From positions 52,836 to 116,835 of the forward strand of contig JAHDDS010000001.1 in NCBI GenBank assembly GCA_020629235.1: a DNA stretch of 64,000 nucleotides, written 5' to 3'. Numbering within the stretch: the stretch's first letter is position 1; each line of letters starts with the position of its first letter. Source of the stretch: Planktomarina sp. (GTDB lineage Bacteria; Pseudomonadota; Alphaproteobacteria; Rhodobacterales; Rhodobacteraceae). Shown piece by piece: positions 8,955-17,993 of this stretch. The notes beneath the pieces are model-generated. The model worked only from the letters and a program-made list of their open reading frames with translations, was not told the origin of the DNA and made no database searches. A program made the translations under genes and the position numbers.

Positions 8955-8995
8955 TGCATCACAAAAACCACGCGGGCAGCGCCCGCACATTTGGC

Positions 8996-11575
8996 TTAGG
9001 CTTTCTTTTTGGCCGCTGCTTTCTTTTTCGCGGGGGCCTTTTTCTTGGCAACTTTCTTGCCAGATTTTGCCGCCCGTTCGGCGATCAAATCCACGGCTTG
9101 GGCCAGGGTCAAATCCGCGGGCTTCACGGTGTCTGGGATCGTTGCGTTGATCTTTTCCCACTTCACATATGGCCCGTATTTGCCGTCATAGACATTCACT
9201 GGCCCGCCCGCTTCGGGGTGTTCACCCAACTCGTGGATCGGAACAGCGGCCTTGCCGCGGTTGCCGCGGCTGGCCACTTTTTCTGCGATCAACTGCACCG
9301 CGCGGTTCATGCCGACGGTGAACACCTCTTCAATGTTTTCGAGATTGGCGTTCACGCCACCCCGGTCAGACGTGGTTTCGGCGTATTTGATGTATGGCCC
9401 GTACCGTCCAATGTTGGCCCAGACGTTCACGCCGTCTTCAGGGTGGGGGCCGATCAAGCGGGGCAGGGTCAGCAGTTTGACCGCTTGTTCCAGGTCCACT
9501 TCGGCCGGGTTCCATTCTTTGGGGACGGACTGGCGCGGGGGTTTCTTGTTTTCTTCGGTCACGGGTCCGCGCTGGACATAAGGCCCAAAGCGGCCTTTGA
9601 AGACACGGATTTCGTCGCCTGCGTCTTCGCCCAACAGCTTGCCATCGGGGGGGATTGCGCTGCCGTCGTCTTCCGCACCAGGCGGGCCAAAAGCGCGGGT
9701 GAACCGGCATTCAGGATAGTTGGAACACCCGATAAACGCCCCGCCAGATCGCGCTGTGCGGATGGACAAACGTCCGTTGCCGCAGTTTTTGCACTGGCGC
9801 GGGTCCACGCCGGGTTCTTCGACAGGGAACACATGGGGTTCCAAAACTTCGTTAATCTTTTCAAGAACTTCGGTGATGGATCTGTCCATCGCTTCGTCGA
9901 TCGAAACTTTGAAATCCCGCCAAAACCCGTCCAACACCGTCTGGTATTCACGGTCGCCCGCTGACACATCGTCCAACTGATCTTCCAGATTTGCGGTGAA
10001 TTCATATTCCACATAACGTCGGAAGAAATTCGACAGGAATGCCGTCACCAGTCGGCCCTTGTCTTCAGGGATCAGGCGGTTTTTGTCTTTGCGCACGTAT
10101 TCGCGATCCTGGATCGTGGTGACGATGCTGGCATATGTGGATGGGCGACCAATGCCCAATTCTTCCATGCGTTTCACCAGGCTGGCTTCGGTATAGCGCG
10201 GCGGGGGTTGGGTGAAATGTTGTTCGGGCGTCACAGATGATTTCGCCGTGGCATCGCCCTGCAAAATCTGCGGCAAGCGCTTGTCATCGTCATCCACCAC
10301 CACGTCGTCGCGGCCTTCTTCATAGACCCGCAAAAACCCGTCAAACAGCACCACCTGACCTGTCGCGCGCAGGCCCACTTGGCCGTCCGCACTGCCGATG
10401 TCCACGGTGGTGCGTTCCATCCGCGCGCCTTCCATTTGGCTGGCCAAGGTGCGTTTCCAAATCAGATCGTACAGCTTGGCCTGATCGGGATCGGTCACCT
10501 TCAGGTCCTTGGCGGCCCGGGTCATGTCCGTGGGGCGGATACATTCGTGGGCTTCTTGGGCATTTTTGGCTTTGTTTTTGTAAATGCGCGGGCTGCCGGG
10601 CACGTATTCTGCGCCATAACGGGATTTGATCGCGTCCCGGGCTTCTGTGACCGCTTCGGGGGCCATGTCGATGCCGTCCGTCCGCATGTACGTGATGTAT
10701 CCCGCTTCGTACAACCTTTGGGCCGATCCCATGGTTTGGCGCGCGCCAAAGCCGAATTTGCGGCTGGCTTCTTGCTGCAAAGTGGACGTCATGAACGGTG
10801 GGGATGGGTTGCGGCTGGCGGGCTTAGCTTCGACGGACGTGACGGACAAATCGCGCGATCTGATGGCTTGCACCGCCAGTTCGGCTTCGGTTTCGTTGCC
10901 GATGTCAAACTTGTCCAATTTCTTGCCGGACAGGGTCACCAGTTTGGCTTCAAATTCTTGCCCGCGCGGTGTGGACAGGGTGGATTTCACCGACCAGTAC
11001 TCGCGCGCTTTGAACGCCTCGATCTCCATCTCGCGTTCAACGATCAGGCGCAGGCACACCGATTGCACGCGCCCCGCAGATTTGGCCCCTGGCAGACGCC
11101 GCCACAACACGGGCGACAGCTTGAACCCCACCAGATAGTCCAGGGCCCGGCGGGCCAGGTATGCGTCCACCAGTTCTTGGTCCACTTGGCGCGGGTTTTT
11201 CATCGCTTCTGTCACCGCGGACTTGGTGATGGCGTTGAACACCACCCGGCTGACGGGCGTGTCTTTTTTAATGGCTTTGCGTTTGCGCAGCGCTTCTTCC
11301 AGGTGCCAGCTGATGGCTTCCCCTTCGCGGTCGGGGTCCGTGGCCAGGATCAATTCGTTGTCGGTCTTCAAAGCGTCGGCGATGGCTTTGACGTGCTTTT
11401 TGCTGTCGGACGCCACTTCCCAAAGCATGTCGAAATTATTGTCTGGATCGACAGATCCGTCTTTGGGGGGCAAATCCCGCACGTGCCCGTACGAGGCAAG
11501 AACGGTATAGTCCGATCCCAAATATTTGTTGATTGTCTTAGCCTTAGCCGGCGATTCTACGACAACAACTGCCAT
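8996..11575 (-). CDS. topA: DNA topoisomerase I
   Basis: 859-residue type IA topoisomerase. The N-terminal TOPRIM domain shows VVVESPAKAKTINKYLG and ATDPDREGEAISWHL; the active-site tyrosine is in AGYITYMRTDGIDM at about residue 300. One C4 zinc ribbon is visible (CKNCGNGRLSIR...FIGCSNYPEC), followed by repeated GRYGPYIK-type topo-C repeats and a lysine-alanine tail (AKKKAPAKKKAAAKKKA) that probably binds DNA, as in other alphaproteobacteria. It relaxes negative supercoils. I prefer the ATG at 11575, though the track uses a GTG three codons upstream at 11584. dprA lies just upstream on the same strand, with about 90 bases between them. Confidence 0.96.
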   Translation of the reverse strand: MAVVVVESPAKAKTINKYLGSDYTVLASYGHVRDLPPKDGSVDPDNNFDMLWEVASDSKKHVKAIADALKTDNELILATDPDREGEAISWHLEEALRKRKAIKKDTPVSRVVFNAITKSAVTEAMKNPRQVDQELVDAYLARRALDYLVGFKLSPVLWRRLPGAKSAGRVQSVCLRLIVEREMEIEAFKAREYWSVKSTLSTPRGQEFEAKLVTLSGKKLDKFDIGNETEAELAVQAIRSRDLSVTSVEAKPASRNPSPPFMTSTLQQEASRKFGFGARQTMGSAQRLYEAGYITYMRTDGIDMAPEAVTEARDAIKSRYGAEYVPGSPRIYKNKAKNAQEAHECIRPTDMTRAAKDLKVTDPDQAKLYDLIWKRTLASQMEGARMERTTVDIGSADGQVGLRATGQVVLFDGFLRVYEEGRDDVVVDDDDKRLPQILQGDATAKSSVTPEQHFTQPPPRYTEASLVKRMEELGIGRPSTYASIVTTIQDREYVRKDKNRLIPEDKGRLVTAFLSNFFRRYVEYEFTANLEDQLDDVSAGDREYQTVLDGFWRDFKVSIDEAMDRSITEVLEKINEVLEPHVFPVEEPGVDPRQCKNCGNGRLSIRTARSGGAFIGCSNYPECRFTRAFGPPGAEDDGSAIPPDGKLLGEDAGDEIRVFKGRFGPYVQRGPVTEENKKPPRQSVPKEWNPAEVDLEQAVKLLTLPRLIGPHPEDGVNVWANIGRYGPYIKYAETTSDRGGVNANLENIEEVFTVGMNRAVQLIAEKVASRGNRGKAAVPIHELGEHPEAGGPVNVYDGKYGPYVKWEKINATIPDTVKPADLTLAQAVDLIAERAAKSGKKVAKKKAPAKKKAAAKKKA

Positions 11576-11665
11576 GCGTGACACCCAATTCTGCGCTGCT
11601 CAATGGACCGTCAAAATGGCGGCAGTCCCCGGATTGTCAATGTAGCGTCTGGTGATTTGGCCAAA

Positions 11666-12829
11666 TTAGTTGCGGGGAATTTTTGTGACGGTACCGCCGG
11701 GTTGGCGTTCGACCGTGCCGTCAAGCTCTAACTCCACCAGGGCGCTGGCGACTTGCGCGGGTGGCACTTTCAGGTCGCGCACCAGTTGGTCTTCGGCCGT
11801 GGGGGCGGGTCCCAATCGGTCCAATATTTTTTGGTGCAAGTGCGCGGCTGCGGCCAAGGGTTTTTGGAAAAACGTTCGTGGTGCTTCAGCTGCAATTTGA
11901 ACCACATGTGCGGGTTGGGGCAGGGCGTGCTGCGTGTCCAACAGGGCGATGATGTCGTCGGTCCCGCGCACCAAAGTGGCCCCGTCGCGGATCAGCATAT
12001 TGCAGCCTGCGGCCCTGGCATCGACGGGGTGACCCGGCACCGCCAGCACGTCGCGCCCTTGATCCAAGGCTTGGCGTGCGGTGATCAGCGTTCCGGATTT
12101 TGCCGCGGCTTCCACCACCACCACGGCTTGGGCCAGGCCCGAAATGATGCGATTGCGCTGTGGAAAGTGCCGGGCTTGGGCAATCAGACCGATGGGTTGT
12201 TCGGACACCCGTGCCCCTTGGGACAAAATATCTTTGCCCAAATGCGCGTTTTCTTCGGGGTATACGTGATCCACGCCGCCGGCCAAGACGGCCACGGTGC
12301 CGTGGGACAGGCTGGCGATATGCGCTGCTGTATCAATTCCCCGCGCCAAGCCAGACACGACAGTAAATCCCGCTTCGGCCAATTCGCCCGCCAACCGTTT
12401 GGCCATGCGCGTGCCGTTCGATGATGCGTTGCGCGCGCCCACTAAGGCCACCATGGGGCGGTGCAAAACGTCCCCATTGCCCATGGCCCAGATCAAAGGT
12501 GGGGCATCGGCGATGTCAGCCAAGGAAGATGGATAATCCAACGCGTGTTGCACCAACAATCGCGCGCCCAGTTTGCATCCCAGGTCGTATTCGGCCTTGG
12601 CCGCCGCCCAAGTACACGCGCGATATCCGCGCACGCCCCGATCTGCGGCGATGTCTGGCAAAGCTGCCACGGCAGCTTCAGGGGACCCGTGTTCAGAAAT
12701 CAATCGGTGAAATGTGGCTGGTCCCACCCGGCGGGACCGTAAGAGGCGAAGCCGCGCAACCAGATCGGCTTCCGAAGTGGGTGGGAGTGGGGGGTGACCG
12801 GAAGAAGAATTCAATCCGTTCATGCGCAA
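11666..12829 (-). CDS. dprA: DNA-processing protein DprA (Smf)
   Basis: 387 residues. The Rossmann-like DprA core contains GLARGIDTAAHIASLSHGTVAVLAGG, VYPEEN, SEQPIG, FPQRNRIISGLAQAVVVVEA and SGTLITARQALDQGRDVLAVPG, all signature segments. A C-terminal winged-helix-like part (about 310-387) ends the protein. DprA protects incoming single-stranded DNA and loads RecA during natural transformation; it is also kept in species not known to be competent. The dprA-topA order on one strand is common in Rhodobacteraceae. A second ATG lies two codons in, at 12823. Confidence 0.93.
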   Translation of the reverse strand: MRMNGLNSSSGHPPLPPTSEADLVARLRLLRSRRVGPATFHRLISEHGSPEAAVAALPDIAADRGVRGYRACTWAAAKAEYDLGCKLGARLLVQHALDYPSSLADIADAPPLIWAMGNGDVLHRPMVALVGARNASSNGTRMAKRLAGELAEAGFTVVSGLARGIDTAAHIASLSHGTVAVLAGGVDHVYPEENAHLGKDILSQGARVSEQPIGLIAQARHFPQRNRIISGLAQAVVVVEAAAKSGTLITARQALDQGRDVLAVPGHPVDARAAGCNMLIRDGATLVRGTDDIIALLDTQHALPQPAHVVQIAAEAPRTFFQKPLAAAAHLHQKILDRLGPAPTAEDQLVRDLKVPPAQVASALVELELDGTVERQPGGTVTKIPRN

Positions 12830-12921
12830 CCTCGCCGTCTTACCCTTTCACCCTAAAGTTGAAATGGTTAACAGAAGTTAAAGACAGTCAGAAAAATGCG
12901 AATAAAATTCACAGCACCAAA

Positions 12922-14340
12922 TTAACCCGCGCCGCCCACGGTCAGGTTGCCGATCAAAAGCGACGGCTGGCCCACGCCCACGGGGACCCATTGCCCTTGT
13001 TTGCCGCAGTTGCCCAGACCCGCATCCAGGGCCATGTCGTTGCCGATCCCGCGGATGTGTTTCAGCGCCGTGGCCCCGTCCCCAATCAAGGTGGCCCCTT
13101 TGATGGGCGCGCCTTTCACGCCGTTTTCCACGCGGTAGGCTTCTGTGCAGCTGAAGACAAATTTACCGCTGGTGATGTCCACCTGTCCGCCGCCAAAGCC
13201 CACGGCGTAAATCCCGTCTTTGATGTCTGCCACCAGGTCGGACGGGTTGGCGTCGCCCCCCAGCATATAGGTGTTGGTCATGCGCGGCATGGGGGCATGG
13301 GCATGGCTTTCGCGCCGTCCGTTGCCCGTGGGGGCAACGTCCATCAGCCGTGCGTTTTGGCGGTCTTGCATATATCCCACCAAGATGCCGTCTTCGATCA
13401 AAGTGTTTTTGGCAGACGGCGTTCCTTCATCGTCCACGGTAATGGACCCGCGCCGGTCTGGAATTGTGCCATCGTCCAACACTGTCACCCCGGGCGACGC
13501 GACGCGCTGTCCCATCAACCCTGCAAAGGCAGACGTGCCGCGACGGTTATAGTCGCCTTCCAAACCGTGGCCCACTGCTTCGTGCAGCAAAATGCCGGGC
13601 CAACCCGGGCCAAGCGCCACGTCCATCACGCCAGCGGGGGCCGGCACTGCGTCCAAGTTCAAGACTGCAATGCGCAAAGCTTCATCCACCACGGGCTTCC
13701 AGTGTGCAGCGTCCATCAACCCGGTCAGGCCATACCGCCCGCCGCCGCCGACATATCCGGTTTCGCGCCGCCCGTCCTGGTCCACAATAATGGACACATT
13801 CAGCCGCACCATGGGGCGTGTGTCAGACACAGCATCGCCGTCAGCGCGCAATATGGCCACTTCTTGGTGGGACGCGGCAATGGTGGCCGAACACTGCACC
13901 ACGCGGGGGTCTGACGCGCGGGCATAGGCGTCGATCTGCTGCAAAAGGTCGATCTTGCCCGCAAAGGGCGCGTCGGTCAGGGGGTTGTGGTCCGAATACA
14001 GCCGCTGGTTGGTTTTGGCGGGACCGGGGGCCATAACGCCGCCCCCGTCGCCGATGGCAAGGCGCACTGTGCCAACGGCCCGCGATATCGCGCCTTCGGA
14101 AATGTCTGACGCATGGGCGTAGGACACTTGTTCGCCTTTCACAGCACGCAAGCCGAACCCTTCGGTGGCGTTGTAACTGGCGGTGCGCACCCGGCCATCG
14201 TCAAAGGCGATCACTTCCGTCTTGTTGCGTTCCAGGAATAATTCGCCGTCGTCGGCGCCTGTCAGGGCATCGCGCAAGATTCGCCGCGTGGCGTCCAGAT
14301 CAAGGTGCGTTTCAAACGGAGTGAATGCCTGTTCAGCCAT
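12922..14340 (-). CDS. tldD: Metalloprotease TldD
   Basis: 472-residue TldD/PmbA-family protein. The zinc motif HEAVGHGLEGD is at 253-263 (HExxxH, His253 and His258), and a conserved cysteine appears in FVFSCTEAYRVENG. TldD works with TldE (PmbA) as a protease acting on modified peptides and CcdA-type antitoxins; TldE is not in this window. The gene is divergent from ctaC with a 165-base intergenic region. tldD directly upstream of the cta operon is a recurrent arrangement in Rhodobacterales. The 92-base gap to dprA holds no recognisable element beyond an imperfect TTAA-N6-TTAA. Confidence 0.94.
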   Translation of the reverse strand: MAEQAFTPFETHLDLDATRRILRDALTGADDGELFLERNKTEVIAFDDGRVRTASYNATEGFGLRAVKGEQVSYAHASDISEGAISRAVGTVRLAIGDGGGVMAPGPAKTNQRLYSDHNPLTDAPFAGKIDLLQQIDAYARASDPRVVQCSATIAASHQEVAILRADGDAVSDTRPMVRLNVSIIVDQDGRRETGYVGGGGRYGLTGLMDAAHWKPVVDEALRIAVLNLDAVPAPAGVMDVALGPGWPGILLHEAVGHGLEGDYNRRGTSAFAGLMGQRVASPGVTVLDDGTIPDRRGSITVDDEGTPSAKNTLIEDGILVGYMQDRQNARLMDVAPTGNGRRESHAHAPMPRMTNTYMLGGDANPSDLVADIKDGIYAVGFGGGQVDITSGKFVFSCTEAYRVENGVKGAPIKGATLIGDGATALKHIRGIGNDMALDAGLGNCGKQGQWVPVGVGQPSLLIGNLTVGGAG

Positions 14341-14449
14341 GGTAAGGTCCCCGGGGAATGGTTTTTTGGCCCATGGCGTCTCTTTGACGCGGCATAACCA
14401 ATTGCGTGTTATGGCGTGATATGGTTCATGGCAGCGAAAAGCAAATATG

Positions 14450-14465
14450 CGACGGTATACCGTCG
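14450..14465. promoter_or_regulatory. Perfect 16-bp palindrome upstream of ctaC
   Basis: CGACGGTATACCGTCG is self-complementary over all 16 bases. It sits 41 bases before the ctaC start, between divergent tldD and ctaC, where an operator would be expected. The cognate regulator is unknown. Confidence 0.4.
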
Positions 14466-14505
14466 TGCGACTGACATCGAATGCTGTGCTTGGAAAGGTT
14501 CACAC

Positions 14506-15363
14506 ATGCGGATTTCGAAACTGCCTTTGGCGCTCTCTTTTGTGGCCTTGCCGGGTTTTGCCCTGGCACAAGACGGCATCACCGGATTGGAAACCTTGGG
14601 CAAGCCCGAACCTGCGGGCATCGGGTTTCAAGCCCCCGCCACGGAACTGATGCGCGACATCATCTTCCTGGACAATTTCTTGTTGGTGATCATCACGTTG
14701 ATCTCTGTGTTTGTGACGGCGCTTCTGGCCTATGCCTGCTGGAAATTCGCAGAAAACCGCAACAAGGTGCCTGCAAAATTCACCCACCATTCGTTGTTGG
14801 AAATCACCTGGACCTTGGTGCCCGTGGCGATCTTGGTGGTGATCGGGGCCGTATCGCTGCCCATCTTGTTCAAACAGCAAACCATCCCAGAAGCGGATTT
14901 GACCATCAAGACCACGGGGTATCAGTGGTACTGGGGGTATGAATACGTGGATGAAGGCTTCGGGTTCGACAGTATCATGCTGGCGAAAGAGGAACTGGCC
15001 GAATTTGGCTATGCCGAAGATGAATATTTGCTGGCCACCGACACCGCGATGGTTGTCCCCGTCAATAAAACAGTTGTGGTGCAAGTCACCGGCGCGGACG
15101 TGATCCATTCGTGGACCATCCCGGCCTTTGGCGTGAAGCAAGACGGCGTGCCTGGGCGCATCGCGGAACTGTGGTTCAAAGCGGAAAAAGAAGGCGTGTA
15201 TTTTGGTCAGTGTTCGGAGCTGTGCGGCAAAGATCACGCGTACATGCCCATCACGGTCAAAGTGGTCAGCCAAGACCAATACGACGCGTGGTTGGCACGG
15301 GCCAAGGCGGAATTTGCTGGCATTCAGGTTGATCCCGCCGATCTTCAATTGGCATCAAACTAG
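14506..15363 (+). CDS. ctaC: Cytochrome c oxidase subunit II
   Basis: 285 residues. A signal peptide ends near ALAQDG (residue 22), followed by two transmembrane helices (about 55-78 and 102-122) and a periplasmic cupredoxin domain. The binuclear CuA site is complete: Cys236, Cys240, His244 and Met247 in FGQCSELCGKDHAYMP, plus the upstream His in VIHSW. The aromatic patch YQWYWGYEY, which receives electrons from cytochrome c, is present. I place the start at 14506 (MRISKLPL), with AAAGG seven bases upstream; the track ORF begins 90 bases earlier in non-conserved sequence. It is the first gene of the aa3-type oxidase operon. Subunit I is not in this window. Confidence 0.96.
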   Translation: MRISKLPLALSFVALPGFALAQDGITGLETLGKPEPAGIGFQAPATELMRDIIFLDNFLLVIITLISVFVTALLAYACWKFAENRNKVPAKFTHHSLLEITWTLVPVAILVVIGAVSLPILFKQQTIPEADLTIKTTGYQWYWGYEYVDEGFGFDSIMLAKEELAEFGYAEDEYLLATDTAMVVPVNKTVVVQVTGADVIHSWTIPAFGVKQDGVPGRIAELWFKAEKEGVYFGQCSELCGKDHAYMPITVKVVSQDQYDAWLARAKAEFAGIQVDPADLQLASN

Positions 15364-15375
15364 GGCCGGGTTCTG

Positions 15376-16314
15376 ATGACCGACGTAAGCCTTAACGCCC
15401 CAGAATACGACGCCACTTTCGGCGACTTCTGGGCCCTGCTGAAACCACGGGTGATGACACTCGTGGTTTTCACGGCTTTTGTCGGCTTGTTGGCAGCACC
15501 TGGGTCTTTGCATCCAGTGGAAGCGTTTTGCGCGGTCTTGTTCATCGCTATGGGTGGCGGTGCAGCGGGTGCGCTGAACATGTGGTGGGAATCTGACCTG
15601 GACGCTGTGATGAAGCGCACCCAAAAGCGGCCGATCCCATCAGGGCGTGTGACCCGCGACGCCGCATTGGCGCTTGGCGTTGCCTTGGCCGGGTTCAGCG
15701 TCGTGATGCTGGGTTTGGCCACCAATTGGGCCGCAGCCGGGTGGTTGGCCTTTACCATCTTCTTTTACGCCGTGATTTATACCATGTGGCTGAAGCGCAG
15801 CACGCCGCAAAACATCGTGATCGGTGGGGCCGCTGGTGCGTTCCCGCCGCTGGTGGGCTGGGTTGCCGCGACGGGCAGCGTGTCGCTGGAAGCGGTGCTG
15901 ATGTTTGCTTTGATCTTCTTGTGGACGCCCCCGCACTTCTGGGCCTTGGCGCTGTTCACGCGCATGGACTATGACAATGCGCAGGTGCCAATGCTGACCG
16001 TAACGCACGGACGCCCGGCCACCCGCAAACACATCCTGGTCTATACCATCATCCTGTCGGTCTTTGCCTTGGCTGCCGCTTTTGTTGGGCTGGGGGGGAT
16101 TGTCTATTTGATCACAGCCATCGTTTGCACCGTGATTTTCATGCGCGACGCGATCCGCATTTCCAAACGTGACGAGGTCGTGGCGGAGGCGGACGGATAC
16201 GCTGTGGAAAAGGCGTTCTTCAAATTTTCGCTGCTCTATCTTGCCCTGCTGTTTGGCGCGATCCTGATTGGCAGCCTGATCGGCCCATTGGGCATGTTCG
16301 GGGGCTGGCTATGA
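15376..16314 (+). CDS. ctaB: Protoheme IX farnesyltransferase (heme O synthase)
   Basis: 312-residue UbiA-family prenyltransferase with about eight or nine membrane helices. The first aspartate-rich motif is in NMWWESDLDAVMKRTQKRPIPSGRV, and YTMWLKRSTPQNIVIGGAAGAFPPLVGW is the second signature. It farnesylates heme b to heme O, the precursor of heme A needed by subunit I. It starts 12 bases after ctaC and overlaps the following small ORF by four bases (ATGA), so the genes are translationally coupled. Confidence 0.96.
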   Translation: MTDVSLNAPEYDATFGDFWALLKPRVMTLVVFTAFVGLLAAPGSLHPVEAFCAVLFIAMGGGAAGALNMWWESDLDAVMKRTQKRPIPSGRVTRDAALALGVALAGFSVVMLGLATNWAAAGWLAFTIFFYAVIYTMWLKRSTPQNIVIGGAAGAFPPLVGWVAATGSVSLEAVLMFALIFLWTPPHFWALALFTRMDYDNAQVPMLTVTHGRPATRKHILVYTIILSVFALAAAFVGLGGIVYLITAIVCTVIFMRDAIRISKRDEVVAEADGYAVEKAFFKFSLLYLALLFGAILIGSLIGPLGMFGGWL

Positions 16315-16496
16315 GTTTTGCGAAGCAAAGTGATCTGCACCAGCGTCGCCAAGGCCGGAACACTGCTGTGGCCCTGTGCCTGGTGGGATTGATGGTGCTT
16401 TTGGTAACCCTCAGCCTTGTGAAACTGCGCAACGCGGGACCCGTGGAAGGATTTGACCACGTGGTGCGGCCCGCTTTGGAAGGGCAGGGATCATGA
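16311..16496 (+). CDS. Small single-span membrane protein of the cta operon
   Basis: 61-residue protein with a basic N-terminus (KQSDLHQRRQGR), one hydrophobic helix at about 18-41 (TAVALCLVGLMVLLVTLSLVKL) and a short tail. It overlaps ctaB by four bases and ctaG by four bases, so it is clearly translated as part of the operon. A small ORF of this kind sits between ctaB and ctaG in many Rhodobacterales, sometimes called CoxF or left hypothetical. A role in oxidase assembly is inferred only from position and membrane topology. Confidence 0.75.
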   Translation: MSFAKQSDLHQRRQGRNTAVALCLVGLMVLLVTLSLVKLRNAGPVEGFDHVVRPALEGQGS

Positions 16497-17065
16497 CGGG
16501 CGTGCAAAAAACATTGGCCCAAACACTGGGCGTTGTGGTGCTGATGGGCGGCTTGGCCTGGGCGTCTGTTCCGTTTTACGATTGGTTTTGCCGGGTCACC
16601 GGGTTTTCCGGGATCACTGGCGTGGCAGAAGACGCCAGCGACGTTGTGTTGGATCAAGAAATCACCATTCGCTTTGACGCGTCTTTGGATCGGGGCATGC
16701 CCTGGCAATTCGCCCCGCCGGAAGACCGGACCATGAAGCTGAAAATTGGTGAAACGGGCCTGGCCTTTTACGAGGCATACAACCCCACGGACCGCCCCAT
16801 CGCAGGGTCGGCCAGTTACAACGTTACGCCGTATCAAGCAGGCGGTTTTTTCAGCAAGATCGACTGCTTTTGCTTCCAAGAACAAGTGCTGCAACCTGGT
16901 GAACGGGTGCAGATGCCGGTGACTTTCTTTGTCGATCCTGAAATCGTCGACGACAGCGAAGGCCAGTACATCCACACCATCACGCTGAGTTATACATTCT
17001 ATGAAATTGACCTGCCCGAAGAAACCGCGCAGATCGAAACCGACCCACAGACCCGACTGAACTAA
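16493..17065 (+). CDS. ctaG: Cytochrome c oxidase assembly protein CtaG/Cox11
   Basis: 190 residues: one N-terminal membrane helix (about 10-28), then a periplasmic immunoglobulin-like domain. Copper ligands are visible as Cys33 ([10 protein letters not shown]) and the CFCF motif at 125-128 ([11 protein letters not shown]). Cox11 delivers Cu(I) to the CuB site of subunit I. It overlaps the small upstream ORF by four bases, and ctaE follows after 17 bases. All key residues are present, so it should be functional. Confidence 0.96.
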   Translation: MTGVQKTLAQTLGVVVLMGGLAWASVPFYDWFCRVTGFSGITGVAEDASDVVLDQEITIRFDASLDRGMPWQFAPPEDRTMKLKIGETGLAFYEAYNPTDRPIAGSASYNVTPYQAGGFFSKIDCFCFQEQVLQPGERVQMPVTFFVDPEIVDDSEGQYIHTITLSYTFYEIDLPEETAQIETDPQTRLN

Positions 17066-17082
17066 GTCCAAAGAGGCCCACT

Positions 17083-17928
17083 ATGGCACATGAAAAAAAC
17101 CACGATTACCACATCCTCGCCCCGTCTGTTTGGCCCTTGGCCGGTGCAGTCGCCGCGTTCTTGATGTTGTTTGGCGCCGTTGCATGGATGTCCAGCGCCG
17201 ACATGACCATCTTCTTTGGCAGCATCACCTTTTCCGGGCCCTGGTTGTTCCTGATTGGCTTGGCGGGCGTGCTGTACGTTATGTTTGCTTGGTGGTCTGA
17301 AACGGTTGCCGAAAACCAAGTGGGCGATCACACCCCGGTGGTGCGCATCGGTCTGCGGTACGGGTTTATCCTGTTCATCATGTCCGAAGTGATGTTCTTT
17401 TCCGCCTGGTTCTGGTCCTTCTTCAAGCACCAGTTGTACCCCATGTACGAATACGTGGGCACGGAATATGTGAAGCCGGAATACCACACCGTGAACCCGT
17501 TTGAATTGCCCCTGATCAACACGCTTTTGCTGTTGCTGTCGGGGTGTGCGGCCACATGGGCGCACCACGCATTGGTGCACGGCAACAACCGTTTGGACCT
17601 GCGCAACGGGCTGATCGCGGCAATTGTTCTGGGGGTGATTTTCACCGGCTTTCAGGCATACGAATACCGCGAACTGATCGTGGTGGATGGCTGGACCTTC
17701 TCGGGCGAAATTGACTTCGCGAACTTCTTTATGGCCACGGGGTTCCACGGGTTCCACGTTCTGGTGGGCACAATCTTCCTGACGGTCTGCTTGCTGCGGG
17801 TTTTGAAAAACCACTTCAAACCGGACGATCACATCGGGTTCGAAGCGGCTGCCTGGTACTGGCACTTCGTTGACGTGGTTTGGTTGTTCTTGTTCGCAGC
17901 CGTGTATCTGTGGGGCGGGTCCCACTGA
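17083..17928 (+). CDS. ctaE: Cytochrome c oxidase subunit III
   Basis: 281-residue protein with seven predicted helices. Diagnostic segments include [12 protein letters not shown] near the N-terminus, [23 protein letters not shown] with the conserved glutamate, [16 protein letters not shown], and [16 protein letters not shown] at the end. The length and start are typical. It stabilises subunit I and binds lipids. It is followed by a 65-base gap containing a strong hairpin and then surf1. Confidence 0.97.
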   Translation: MAHEKNHDYHILAPSVWPLAGAVAAFLMLFGAVAWMSSADMTIFFGSITFSGPWLFLIGLAGVLYVMFAWWSETVAENQVGDHTPVVRIGLRYGFILFIMSEVMFFSAWFWSFFKHQLYPMYEYVGTEYVKPEYHTVNPFELPLINTLLLLLSGCAATWAHHALVHGNNRLDLRNGLIAAIVLGVIFTGFQAYEYRELIVVDGWTFSGEIDFANFFMATGFHGFHVLVGTIFLTVCLLRVLKNHFKPDDHIGFEAAAWYWHFVDVVWLFLFAAVYLWGGSH

Positions 17929-17952
17929 TTTGAACGCCATATGATTGTTTCG

Positions 17953-17974
17953 AAGGGTGGCTGCGGCCACCCTT
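17953..17974 (+). terminator. Hairpin between ctaE and surf1
   Basis: Nine-base perfect stem AAGGGTGGC / GCCACCCTT with a TGCG loop, 25 bases past the ctaE stop. Only a weak T run follows (TGCAGTTT), so it may attenuate or stabilise the message rather than fully terminate it, since surf1 and thrC continue in the same direction. Confidence 0.5.
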
Positions 17975-17993
17975 TGCAGTTTGGGGGGCAAGC

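Noticed and set aside
10379-11581. 400-residue plus-strand ORF
   Set aside because: It is wholly antisense to topA, whose protein is unmistakable; composition (Phe, Gly, His, Arg rich) is that of a shadow frame.
12857-12890. CtrA-like pair of TTAA motifs upstream of dprA
   Set aside because: TTAACAGAAGTTAA has a six-base spacer rather than seven, so it is not a clean match.
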